Positions 10,696-20,004 of a stretch of DNA of 64,000 bases are shown here, one piece after another. The notes below the pieces were generated by a model, which saw nothing but the letters and a program-made list of their open reading frames with translations, was not told the DNA's origin and searched no databases. Every line of letters starts with the position of its first letter. The stretch's first letter is position 1. Source of the DNA: Sparassis latifolia (Eukaryota; Basidiomycota; Agaricomycetes; Polyporales; Sparassidaceae); assembly GCA_018466975.1 (NCBI GenBank), contig CM031556.1:1054001-1118000 (forward strand), read 5' to 3'. Position numbers and translations under genes: made by a program.

Positions 10696-13600
10696 ATGTC
10701 CTCGTCGCAGGACAATCCCCCCTCGTCCAGGTCATCCCTTGACACACCGCAAGACGCTATTGTCCTGTTCGATCTGCACCTCAAATTCCTCACTGAATCA
10801 TACTTGACCTTTTTTCAAGAACGGTGCGTCCGTAAGTGCTGTAGAAATTGCTTACCCTCACCTCACGATGGCAGGAAGAAGATAGAAGAGACGTAGTGAG
10901 CTTCCATCGAGTACATTTGTGTGCTGAACACTTTGGAAGTTCACGCGTCAGTTTAGCGTCGAAGCCCTGCTCAAGCTGCATACGAAGGCCAAGATAACCG
11001 ATACCCACCTAGACAGTCGAGTGGAACTCAGTACCACGAGAGCCGCTTGGGTTGAGGTCAGAGACAATGTAGCTCGAGGTGCGTAATCTACGCGACAACA
11101 TACGTCCGCGAACATCGATAGATCAACATTTCTGCAGAGGCTGATACGCGCATGGCCTTCCTTGGCGCTATCACCACCGACATTATCAACCCATTGGCCG
11201 CATTGAGGGTACGTCTATGCCTTCGGGAATTGTCTACTCCTATGGAACTGCTTGGATCAGGAAACTCAAGATCGCATCCGCAAACGCATCAAAGAAGACC
11301 TGAAAGATGCTGTCAATGCTCACACAGACTACGCGGAAAGTACTTTGCCCCGACTGAAGCGTACATACTTGAAAAAGTGTCAGGAAGTTGAGGTAGGTCC
11401 ATAGACTTTCTCTGTGGTAGATGGACACCGAGTCGACGGAGGACATAGGATTTCAAGAATGCTGCAGCTGCAGTTCCGCCTGTGTCCCCCACATTTGCTC
11501 CTGAGCATCATAATGCACCTGCTATACTCAAACCTACCACCTCCGCGCCCTCTAAGACTAGCCAAGGTCCACCAACTAGGCCTATTGTTACTGCTCCACA
11601 GCCACTTCGTCCCCTTGACCGTCGACCATCGACAAGTGCAGCATCCTCTAGAGCTCGTTCTCCATCAACTTCGACGGCTCTACAAGATCTGGCACATTCA
11701 GGTGCATTACCCTGTGTGATAGTCTTATTGCTTATGACAACATTCACTTTTTTTGCAGGAAAGAGACAGTTGAATCAACTGATTACGTTCTTAGATAAAG
11801 GAGGTAACGCGAAGGAGACCCTGGGTCGATCTGACAACGCGTTGCGGTCAGTGCGTGCCAAGAGGGAGGCCGATGAGGCCGGTAAGTTACACGTTATTGT
11901 AGCCCCGCATGTTTAGACAAATTTTTTAACTCTTCACTTTCTAAGACAAGGAATATCGGAAAGCTGTTCATTGGTTAGAGACACTACGCCTCCGCAGGAT
12001 AAAGCTCTTGGAAGCCGGGTACACTGTAGGTCATTATTGCATTATGTCTCCCGCGATAATTAAACCGTTGTTTGAAGAGCTTAGAATCCTTCGTTCGTGA
12101 ATCCGCCGAGACAGTCAAGTCTGTGCTTTGGAGATATACGGATAATCTGATGTGCGTTTGCCCATATTACGAAGATGAGTATGGAACCCACCAGTCCCGT
12201 ACTTTACAGTGCGACGGCTGCGACACAGTCTCAGATATGCGAACATGGTCGCCGGAGTATTGAAAGAATATCGTCTCAGACAGATGATGCCATAATTGCC
12301 GCCCACATTCCTCAACTAATTGCGGCCGCTTCGCCGAAGCCGATTTACTACCACAATTATGCCGTTGGAGAATGCAAGGATCTTGTCTTTGGTGTCTCTC
12401 TCGTTGACTATGCGACGGCAAGGAATCTGTCGGAAGGGGAAGTTCCTAAGATTGTGAGAATGTCAATCAAAGAGATCGAGAAAAGAGGTTTGGAGGCGGA
12501 AGGCATCTATCGAGTGGGTAGTGGTTTCATCTCCCAGCGTTCTAATCGGTCATGCCTTCCGTTTACAGGTGTCTGGCAGACATGCAGCGGTTCAAGAGGT
12601 ACGCTGCAATTCGATTGGAGTTTGTGCATCACCATTCATCCTATAATTACACAGCTCCAACACAAGATAGAGCGCAACGAGGCTCTATTTTCGTTTAATC
12701 CTACTGTAGACGACGTATACGCTGTCTCGTCCCTCCTTAAGGTAAAGCTCAATTTCTGTCATTACGGACCTGTCAAACTCATGTCAGAATCTAGCTGTAT
12801 CTGCGTGGGTTACCAGAGCCGGTCTTCAAATTTTCCCTACAGGATCGGATCCAACACAGCGAGGATATGGGTGAGGAAAAAGTTAGGACTGTCTCATCGG
12901 CCTCGAGACTGACGTGGGTTCTGTAGAGGAGCACCTATTCAATAACTTCATGCTATTGCGATCAAAGATGCGAAGACTGCCGGCGATACATCAAGGCACT
13001 CTCAAGATGATAGTAGAGCACCTTGCGCGTGTAGCTTCGCATTCTGACAAGAACAAGATGGACGCCAAGAACCTGGCTATCGTGTTCAGCGCTGTCATCT
13101 TTGGCGAGGACGAGATGCCGAAGGGTGGAGATCTACTCAATGTACAATCGTGGAAGGTACACACTATCTCAATCTGAACATTGGATCCCCTTGCTAACCT
13201 AAGATTTGTCAGGACACACTTATGGAGGACCTCATCACACATGCTCAAATACTGTTCCGACTCAGTGATTCCCCACCGCTACCACCCGCACCGTTGGGCG
13301 AGTCTCCCGCCCAAGTCTCATATGGCTCGACACACACCAAAGTTGCGAATATGCCTCCGCCGCCGTCACCGAAGGATCGATCAACCTGGACTGTGCGATC
13401 TGTATCTGTCCCTCGACTACCGCCTCTGGTCGACGATGTTCCGCCGGAAGATTTCACACCTCAGCTGCCTCCTCGTCCGGCCGGCAGCATCCACCCGTCT
13501 CTACGTGCAGGTCCTTTGTTACCGCCTGTCCGGCAGGCCGTCGCGTTATCGGCACGGTCGGCACTCTTGTTCAACGATGAGGTTGTCGTGTCCGTCCCAC

Positions 13601-13965
13601 CTCCAAGTCTCACTTCCATGAATGAGGAAGAGGACACCGCTCCGTCGTCATTGCCTCCGCCTTGGTCTGATAGCGCCTCGATATCGACATCCACGGGTAC
13701 CTCCACCATTATGGACTCGCGCGAGAACTTTGAGAGAACGATGCCTGACATTCCGACATTCAATATTGCAGAGCCACGCGAGGATGATCCGGAGAGACCT
13801 GCTTCGTCGTCCTCGGCAGCGACGTTCGAGAGTGCAATGTCTTCTTCGCTACCTCCTCCCACTCTGATAACTGCCTCCTCTACAACTTCGAGGTCCGATC
13901 TTCCTGTTCTTTCTGCTGTAAAATCGGACGATCATGATACACTCGAGCTGCCCCAAGATCCATAG
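10696..13965 (+). CDS. F-BAR and RhoGAP domain protein (Rgd1/Rga7-8-like)
   Basis: A membrane-bending Rho GTPase-activating protein that would couple plasma-membrane curvature to Rho/Cdc42 inactivation at growth sites or septa. The N-terminus (LTESYLTFFQER, then SVEALLKLHTKAK and RKRIKEDLKDAVNAHTDYAE) reads as an F-BAR helical bundle. The RhoGAP domain starts near 12390 with DLVFGVSL. It has the arginine finger in GIYRVSG (spliced at about 12510), then a segment around 12914-13160 with EHLARVASHSDKNKMDAKNLAIVFS. A Pro/Ser-rich tail of about 240 residues follows to the stop. The exon joint after the first exon is unclear, because the simplest splice meets an early TAG, so residues about 45-60 need confirmation. 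The domain order fits fungal Rgd1/Rga7/Rga8 proteins. Confidence 0.85.
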
Positions 13966-14174
13966 CAAATCACCTGGAATGATTGTGTCGTTTATCGCTG
14001 AGTCTAGCTGTGATTGTCGCCCGTTTCTTTCCGCATGTTTTCGTCGTAGGCACTGTATGTTTCTTGACTGTCACGTTGGAATATAATAACCTAGGTCTTG
14101 TAGTGTAATTCCAAGTTTTAGCACGATGAATTGGAGGACGTAAATATTACAAGAAAACTCGTGGCTGCAACAGC

Positions 14175-16951
14175 TTACAGATAGTCTGCCCAAAATTCCA
14201 GATCGTCATCAAGATTAGTCTCAAATTCCATATCATCTTCGATTACACCGCGCTTCGCGGTGACCTGCCTCGTCCACTCGAGCACGCGAGGGTGAGCCAT
14301 GACCCTGGAAAGTGGACATCAATCTCAAGTGACGAGATATATGACAGGCAAGAACACCCACTTTCCCGGGTCAAACTTCAATACTTGCAGTGCTTGCATG
14401 CTTGTAGCTCGGGAGAGAGCGACGTATGCTTGAATGGGTGAAACGTGACGTCTGATTCTGATATGGGATCACGCTTACCTTGACCCTTCTCGAAAATACG
14501 TCCCAGGTCTACCCGGACCCTCTCCAGCGTTTGGCCCTGCGACTTGTGTATGCTGAGGGCCCACGCCAAGATGAGAGGTACCTAATTTCCACCGCACGTC
14601 AACACTCGAGGGAGAGCAGAGTCGTGCGATCGAGAAGTCGCACCTGCTCCCTCATCGCTTCCATCGTGCCGATGGCGTTGGTCTGCTCGAACGCAGTCGG
14701 GATGCAGACGACCATTAACCCCTTCTGGAACTTCACGACCGGCCAGACGTCGTTGGAGAGTAGGATGTGCTCCGGGATCTTACCTTGGTCCTTGTTTCTG
14801 TCACCGCTACTCGTGCTGCCGCCGGCCATCATGCTGCCACCGGGAATTGGTAGGCTGCTGCCACCACCACTGACGCCTTGGTCGTGTGCAACCAACGCAC
14901 CCCCGTTGATAGCGTCCTTGACCTTGCTGAATGCGACGACGCGCCCGACAGAGCCGTTGACAAGTTCACCTTGAATGAGATTCTGGCACGATGCACATGT
15001 GTTAGACTGAGGAGTTCCTTAAGTGAGAGAATGACATGAACTACCTTGATCAGCATTACTTGGGCACCAACCTGTTTGCGAATGTAGGTTAACTGAATAT
15101 TGGGTGCGAAAGGATGAAAGATGACCTTCAGCGTGACGGCCTTGGGAGCAATCAGCCTATCCAACATCGCCTCCATCTTCTTCTCAGAAATTGGGGCATT
15201 ATTGTCGTCGTAACCTGGGACATCTCTCGCCTTGTACTCATGGCGAGGATCGCTGAGATTGGCCAGGCGATAGTCGTTGGCATTGTCGACCTCTCGCCGA
15301 GTTGGGAAGCTGGACAAATGCTGATTAACGATTGCCAAAGGTGTGCAACTGGGACGTACAGATCCGTGGGTTCGATGCCATCATCATATTCAACATCTCG
15401 CGATAGCTTCCTGAATTCAGTGATAGTCTTTGGGCTGAGGCGTCCGAATCGCATCTCGTTGAGCATGTCCACGAAGGCTTCAATGATGTGAGAAATAGTT
15501 GTGCCAGTCATTGAGCCACCTTACCTTGGTCTTTCTGTCGGAAGACATGCGTCAGGATAACTGGTCGACCAACGCAATCCTCCCAGGAATGCGCGTCGAA
15601 GGCAAATCTGATATCTTTGGACACGCCGTTCATTCGATCCGGTACAGGCGGAAGCTGACAGAAGTCTCCAGACAGTACAAGCTGGACGTCTGTGAGGCAG
15701 AGATGCCACGGAATGGAAGACAGCTACGTACCTGGATTCCTCCGAATGGAGCTTTGTTTCGTCGGAGGATGCGAGCGATGTATTCCTGCCCCCCACGTCC
15801 ACTCAGTAACCTGGACGAGATTGGAAACACCCAGGTTTGCTTACAAGTTTATCGAACAGATTTCCGTCAATCATAGATACTAGTCAGAGGTGGTGAGGTC
15901 TGACACCTGGACTTCAAGGCATCAACATGTGGAGGTAACTTACTTTCGTCGATGATAAGTGTCTTGACCTCACGCCAGCGATTCACCGACCATGAATTTT
16001 TCTCCGTGCCTGTCTCGTCGTACCAGTCCATGTCGTCTTCCGCCTGCCTGCCCTTCTCCTTATCCTTCTTCAGCAGTTGCTTGTGCTTGCCGAGGAGTTT
16101 TCCCACAAGAACTTTGGCATCTTCCTTGCCCAAGCCAATGCCTGCCCAAGAGTGAAGCGTGCACCCGCCAATGTTCACGGAGGCGATCCCCGTTGCAGCG
16201 GTTACTGCTGGTCGCTTACCAGAATGCTCGGTGCAAAACTTGATGATCTCACGGAGCAACACAGATTTCCCCGTGCCTTATTGTGTACAATTCTCATTTG
16301 TCACGATCAGCACTTGTATGAAACTCTTTAAGGACGCACCAGCAGACCCAGTGAAGAAGACGCTTCTTCCTTGCTGAACCATGTCCAAGACCGCACGCTG
16401 TTCAGACGATAGAGCTACCTTCGGTTCTGGTGGTTGTTGGGGAAGAGCAGGAGGGAGATTCCCAAGGAAACTATCCGCAGGAATATTCATCGCTGTGCCT
16501 GGGTTGGGCTGTCCATTGAAGGACTTTGATCGTCGCGACGGACCGGCGGCAGGGTCCTGTGGAGGAGGCGGCGTCCAGTCCTTCGGGGGACCTTCTAAAT
16601 CTACGGAATGGGTCAGACAGTATCACGCCATGAATAACAAGACATACAAGTCCTCTGCAGCGGAGCTGCCACATTTAGCCACCGTTGGGCTTCGGTCTGG
16701 CTTGTGAAGCTTTTGTGCACAGCGCCAGGATACCTCGACACCTAGCGCGTATTATTTCATCGTGTCCCCCTGTTACCAGAACTACTCACATTCTCCTTCG
16801 CCTTGAAACACAAAACATCGCGCGTTAGTAATGGCGTAGGACAGTGGTCGAGTGAGTATAAAAGACATACTTCCTCCCAAGTTGTGTAGACTTTGGCACC
16901 TTCTCGACCGTTTCTGACTGCGTAGTACTTCATTTTATTGGCCTTGGGCAT
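14175..16951 (-). CDS. pif1: Pif1-family DNA helicase with N-terminal RNase H1-type domain
   Basis: A 5'-3' superfamily 1B helicase acting on telomeres, G-quadruplexes, mitochondrial DNA or Okazaki fragments. Helicase motifs seen after splicing are Walker [29 protein letters not shown], Walker [31 protein letters not shown] and the closing AYVALSRA. The C-terminus is acidic (...[11 protein letters not shown]). The first three exons give [35 protein letters not shown] and TEAQRWLN. This is the fold of the RNase H1 N-terminal hybrid-binding (viroplasmin-like) domain, which binds RNA-DNA duplexes. Yeast Pif1 is not known to carry it. No Rep/HUH endonuclease motif is present, so it does not look like a Helitron helicase. 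Start 16951 is the first ATG of this domain. Confidence 0.88.
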
Positions 16952-17189
16952 GCCTCAGAGATGAAGCCTGATATGGTCGTTTTGCACCTTTCGACTTAGG
17001 TTGGTGATACTAAGAGGGCCAAAGCTATCACACGTAAAGACGCGTCGCGTACGGTAAGTCATGTGATCGAAACTGAACCAGGCTGATAACCTCTCGAAAA
17101 AGGCATGTCAAGATGGCCGCTAGTGTCAGGCTAGTGTCTCGAGTCGAACTACTAATATTCCTGATGCGGCGTCAGAACTCCATGAGTAT

Positions 17190-17400
17190 GGAGGTCGTTT
17201 GGTTACGGTTCGTTTAAGGACAGATGCCGTGATGCCGACACGTGGCTCTCACGTGGATCAACCGGGAGACCTCAGTCACCGCCTACGTGCGCTAGTATTT
17301 TTCCTTAGGTACCGCACATCGTGTTCACCGTGCGTCGGCTCGAGCTCATCGTCGCTGACGACGAGCTCCACTACATAAAGTATACGCCAAAATTCTCGCG
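17190..17400 (+). repeat. Left arm of long inverted repeat
   Basis: Starts GGAGGTCGTTTGGTTACGG and ends in CCAAAATTCTCGCG. It is the reverse complement of 18888-19581 once the hAT insertion is removed. It carries about 40 extra bases (about 17309-17352) that the right arm lacks. Within it, GAGCTCATCGTC-GCT-GACGACGAGCTC at 17342-17368 forms a 12-bp hairpin stem with one mismatch. Confidence 0.85.
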
Positions 17401-17407
17401 AATATTT

Positions 17408-17926
17408 TCATTTCCACTGACTACCATATACGTCGCAAGAAGTATTTGTCTCCTGCTCCCCGACCTTCGTCATGTGCTCGCGGTCGTACATGCTCATCCC
17501 GCGCGCCCGCACGCCGAAGCCGTTTGGCTCCACGCGGTTTGCCCCCGCCATTGTGTCCTCGCGCGAGTCCTTGCCCTTGCCCTGCGGCGTCTGCGCATAC
17601 ACAAAGGACTCGGACGCATTTGTGTTCCGTGCCCCCGTGCCGTTCCCGTTCACCGGCGGTGCACCACTGTTCGGCGGCACCGGTGACGAATGCCCGTACG
17701 TGGTCGCGCGGTACCTGCCCGGGCTCGGCGCCGTCACATATGGGTGCGGGCTGAGCCCCGCATCGCGTTCCCTCTCGCGTTCCCGCTCCCGTTCCCTCTC
17801 GCACTCCCGCACCTGCTGCTGGCTTGCCCGCCGGCTCGTGGGCGCCAGGGGCTGCACGCTGATATGCTCGCATGACCCGCCACGCGAGTCATGCCCCGGC
17901 TTCCGACTGCTGCTCTTCATGTGCAC
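17408..17926 (-). CDS. Low-complexity ORF inside the repeat island, unrecognised
   Basis: I do not recognise this protein. The 172-aa frame holds a run of Arg-Glu dipeptides (about residues 43-54), then a Ser/Pro/Gly/Asn-rich stretch with PHPYVTAPSP and GRYRATTYGHSSP. The same frame stays open upstream to about 18090, so it is probably the 3' part of something longer. It lies downstream of the truncated dehydrogenase on the same strand, between the inverted-repeat arms, and a spliced chimera of the two is possible. The biased composition and GC-rich codons could also leave a frame open by chance. It may be a captured fragment of a host gene. Confidence 0.35.
   Translation of the reverse strand: MHMKSSSRKPGHDSRGGSCEHISVQPLAPTSRRASQQQVRECERERERERERERDAGLSPHPYVTAPSPGRYRATTYGHSSPVPPNSGAPPVNGNGTGARNTNASESFVYAQTPQGKGKDSREDTMAGANRVEPNGFGVRARGMSMYDREHMTKVGEQETNTSCDVYGSQWK
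17762..17815. repeat. CGTTCC-type short tandem repeat
   Basis: Imperfect hexamer units of the type CGTTCC/CTCTCG read on the plus strand. On the minus strand they encode the Arg-Glu dipeptide run of the ORF at 17408-17926. Confidence 0.6.
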
Positions 17927-18134
17927 GGGCGTCGGTGCGAGTACGAGTGGGAAAAAGGGCGACTGCGGCGTGTCCTGCAGCGGCTGCAGCGAAGTGCGGC
18001 GATGGCCGCCGTGGTCATGCTCGCGGTGCTCGCAGTGCGGTGTCGCGCCACTGTGTGCCTGCGCGAGGAGGGTCGAAGGAGTCTGTGTCAGTCTACGAGT
18101 GCCTGATGTAGAGAATTACCTGCAGCGATACTGA

Positions 18135-18681
18135 TTATGATAGACATGAATTACCATGGATTTCGGGCAAAGGGATGAAAATGACATGACCATATTTCTG
18201 CGGTTCCATGAGCGGCACGCGGAGCTGCGCGAGCACGTAGCTCGTGATGGTGTTCGTCCGCCACGTCTCTTCGAACACCTCTACGGGCACGTCCTTGATG
18301 TCGCCCTGCGGGCCAATCTTAGGCCCCGCAATGCCGTGGTTCGCAAAGAGGATGTCCGGGTGCCCGATCTGCTGCATGACCTCCACATGGAGGCGGCGCG
18401 CCTCGTCGTAGTTCGATAGGTCTGCCTGGAAGGCGGCGAACCGCGCGTCGGAGCTGGCAACGGTGAGGTCGGAGAGGAGCGTGTCTGCCTTTTTGGCGCG
18501 CGAGGATGCCGCCTGGTAGTGCACTGCTACTGAGCAGCCGGAGCGGGCAAAGGCACGTGCAGTCGCCTGCCCGATGCCTCCGCTGCGCCAGATGTGGTGT
18601 GGGCGAGATATGATGTGGTATGCGATGTACTTACGTGCAGCCAGTGATGAGGACCAGCTTGCCCTTCAGGTCGGAAAACAT
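18135..18681 (-). pseudogene. Truncated short-chain dehydrogenase/reductase fragment
   Basis: The 5' half of a classical SDR. Exon 1 begins MFSDLKGKLVLITGC and splices to GGIGQATARAFARSGCSVAVHYQ, giving the TGxxxGIG cofactor motif. HPDILFANHGIAG (the NNAG position, here ANHG) and RTNTITSYVLAQL follow. Similarity stops at KYGHVIF, just before where the family carries its Ser and YxxxK catalytic residues. After that the frame gives IPLPEIHG, a possible GTAATT splice donor, and a stop. Without the catalytic half it cannot be an active dehydrogenase. Its place between inverted-repeat arms suggests capture by a mobile element. It is not a copy of the intact SDR at 20005-21514, whose sequence is clearly different. 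Confidence 0.75.
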
Positions 18682-18933
18682 ACGATGCTCCAGCCTCGTG
18701 AGGCCGAGAGAGGCAGCATCCTATGCAGCCTCTCTAACATGGGCCTGAGTACAGCTGCGAAACAGCCCGGAGTGGGCCAGTGCCGAGCTCATGCACTCAG
18801 GCTGGACGCGGGATCGGGTGCAGACGTATGCCAGGACAGAGACTAGCAAATGGCAGAAATTTTGTTGTGGTCATATGTCGGGGAGCAGCGAGAATTTTGG
18901 CGTATACTATATATGTAGTGGAGCTCATCGTCA

Positions 18934-18941
18934 GCTCCAGC
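18934..18941 (+). repeat. Target-site duplication, left copy
   Basis: GCTCCAGC, identical to the 8 bases directly after the element at 19456-19463. Confidence 0.9.
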
Positions 18942-19455
18942 TAGTGTCGGGGGCAGAACTAAATCAGGGAGTTCTGCCGGCAGAACCGGCAGAACGGCAA
19001 CTGCCAGAGGTGGCAAAACTTGGCGAAACTCCTGGCTCATAAATTGCATAGTCTGTGATAGAAGGACAACATACAACTGGACAGAAAACTAGAAAGCTTA
19101 CAATTGGTCGATTGAGACTCTTGGGCTTTGTATGAGCGAAACTGAGTTCATTTGCATCCATTTTTACGTTCTCATCTCCTAAGTTAGGGTTAAAATGTCA
19201 GGTGACCATTTTTCGGAGCATGGAAATGTTCCCAACTTGGACGTTTGTTGGACCAACCGGAAGATTTGTGTGTCAGTGTCATGCTCACACTGAATACAGG
19301 AGATAATTTAAGCCTTAAAGTCTCTCCCGCTGACTATAGCCCCAGTTTGACTGGCACTTCTGCCAGGTTCTGCCCAAGCCTGCTGGGCAACTGCCAGCAA
19401 CTGCCGGTTTGGCAGAACAGGATGGCAGAACGGCAGACTTCTGCCAACAACACTA
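18942..19455. mobile_element. Non-autonomous hAT-type element (514 bp)
   Basis: Terminal inverted repeats TAGTGTCGGGGGCAGAACT (left) and TAGTGTTGTTGGCAGAAGT (right, reverse complement) match at 15 of 19 positions. The element is flanked by perfect 8-bp duplications GCTCCAGC. An 8-bp duplication with TIRs starting TAGNG is the hAT signature. Both ends carry clusters of GGCAGAAC or its complement GTTCTGCC (about 18949-19000 and 19348-19448), like the subterminal transposase-binding motifs of hAT elements. No ORF of useful length lies inside, so it would move only with a transposase supplied elsewhere. Confidence 0.9.
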
Positions 19456-19463
19456 GCTCCAGC
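19456..19463 (+). repeat. Target-site duplication, right copy
   Basis: GCTCCAGC, identical to 18934-18941. Confidence 0.9.
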
Positions 19464-19907
19464 CAAGGAAAAATACCAGCGCACGTAGGCGGTGACCGAG
19501 GTCTCCTGGATAAACCACGCGAGAGCCACGCGTCGGCATCACGGCATCTGTCCTTAAACGAACCGTAACCAAACGACCTCCAAACATGAGAACTTTTCAG
19601 GAACGAATGAAGAGCTCAACGCGCCGATTTCGCTCTGATTTCTTTTTCCGCAGAACGAGTCTCATGCGTGCGCCTCCCAAACGTGCGAACGAGAATAAGA
19701 CGTGTCAGCGCTCAGCACCCACTGGCAGGTCTTTTGGATGATCTGCAACCAATCTGCAACGGCCACAGCACTGTGCCGCGCCCAGTTACCGGCTTCGGCG
19801 GGATCAATGCGCAAATCACTGGATTCACTGCGACCGACCATGGGTTGCCGCGGTGCAACATCATCATGCGGCATGGGAGGCCGCGAAACCGCCTGAGACC
19901 GCCCGGA

Positions 19908-19914
19908 TATAAAT
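19908..19914 (+). promoter_or_regulatory. TATA box of the SDR gene
   Basis: TATAAAT lies 91 bp upstream of the ATG at 20005, in the same orientation. The stretch between the right repeat arm (ends 19581) and this site holds no gene that I can support. Confidence 0.55.
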
Positions 19915-20004
19915 TTATTCCCTACAAGTACGATAGTAGCCGCGGCGTGTGCCATGATCCTCAACTTATCTGCTTGACGTATCCTGCCAGTTTGATAGCG
20001 CACA

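Larger units (their letters stand above)
17190..19581. mobile_element. Composite inverted-repeat element enclosing gene fragments
   Basis: The outer boundaries are two inverted copies of one sequence (left 17190-17400, right 18888-19581), about 90% or more identical over the outer 120 bp. The interior (about 17400-18880) is GC-rich. It holds a truncated dehydrogenase and a low-complexity ORF, both on the minus strand, and no transposase was seen. The right arm is interrupted by a hAT-type element. This fits a non-autonomous DNA element that picked up host gene pieces. Two independent copies of a repeat in opposite orientation are the main alternative. No target duplication could be assigned outside the arms. 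Confidence 0.6.
18888..19581 (-). repeat. Right arm of long inverted repeat, split by hAT insertion
   Basis: Reverse-complement match to 17190-17400. The match runs 18888-18941 and resumes at 19464-19581; everything between is the hAT element plus one target duplication. Several differences from the left arm are CG in one arm against CA/TG in the other (for example CGCGTGG versus CACGTGG). Confidence 0.85.

Noticed and set aside
14175..16951. Helitron origin of the Pif1 helicase
   Set aside because: No HUH/Rep domain, no Helitron-like ends, and the gene has many introns and a single-copy Pif1 layout with an RNase H1-type domain.
18937..19462. 6-bp target duplication CTCCAG with TIRs starting CTAGTG
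   Set aside because: Shifting the boundary gives a perfect 8-bp duplication GCTCCAGC and TIRs starting TAGTGT, which fits the hAT family better.
17190..19581. LTR retrotransposon
   Set aside because: The two arms are inverted rather than direct, and no gag/pol or primer-binding site is seen.
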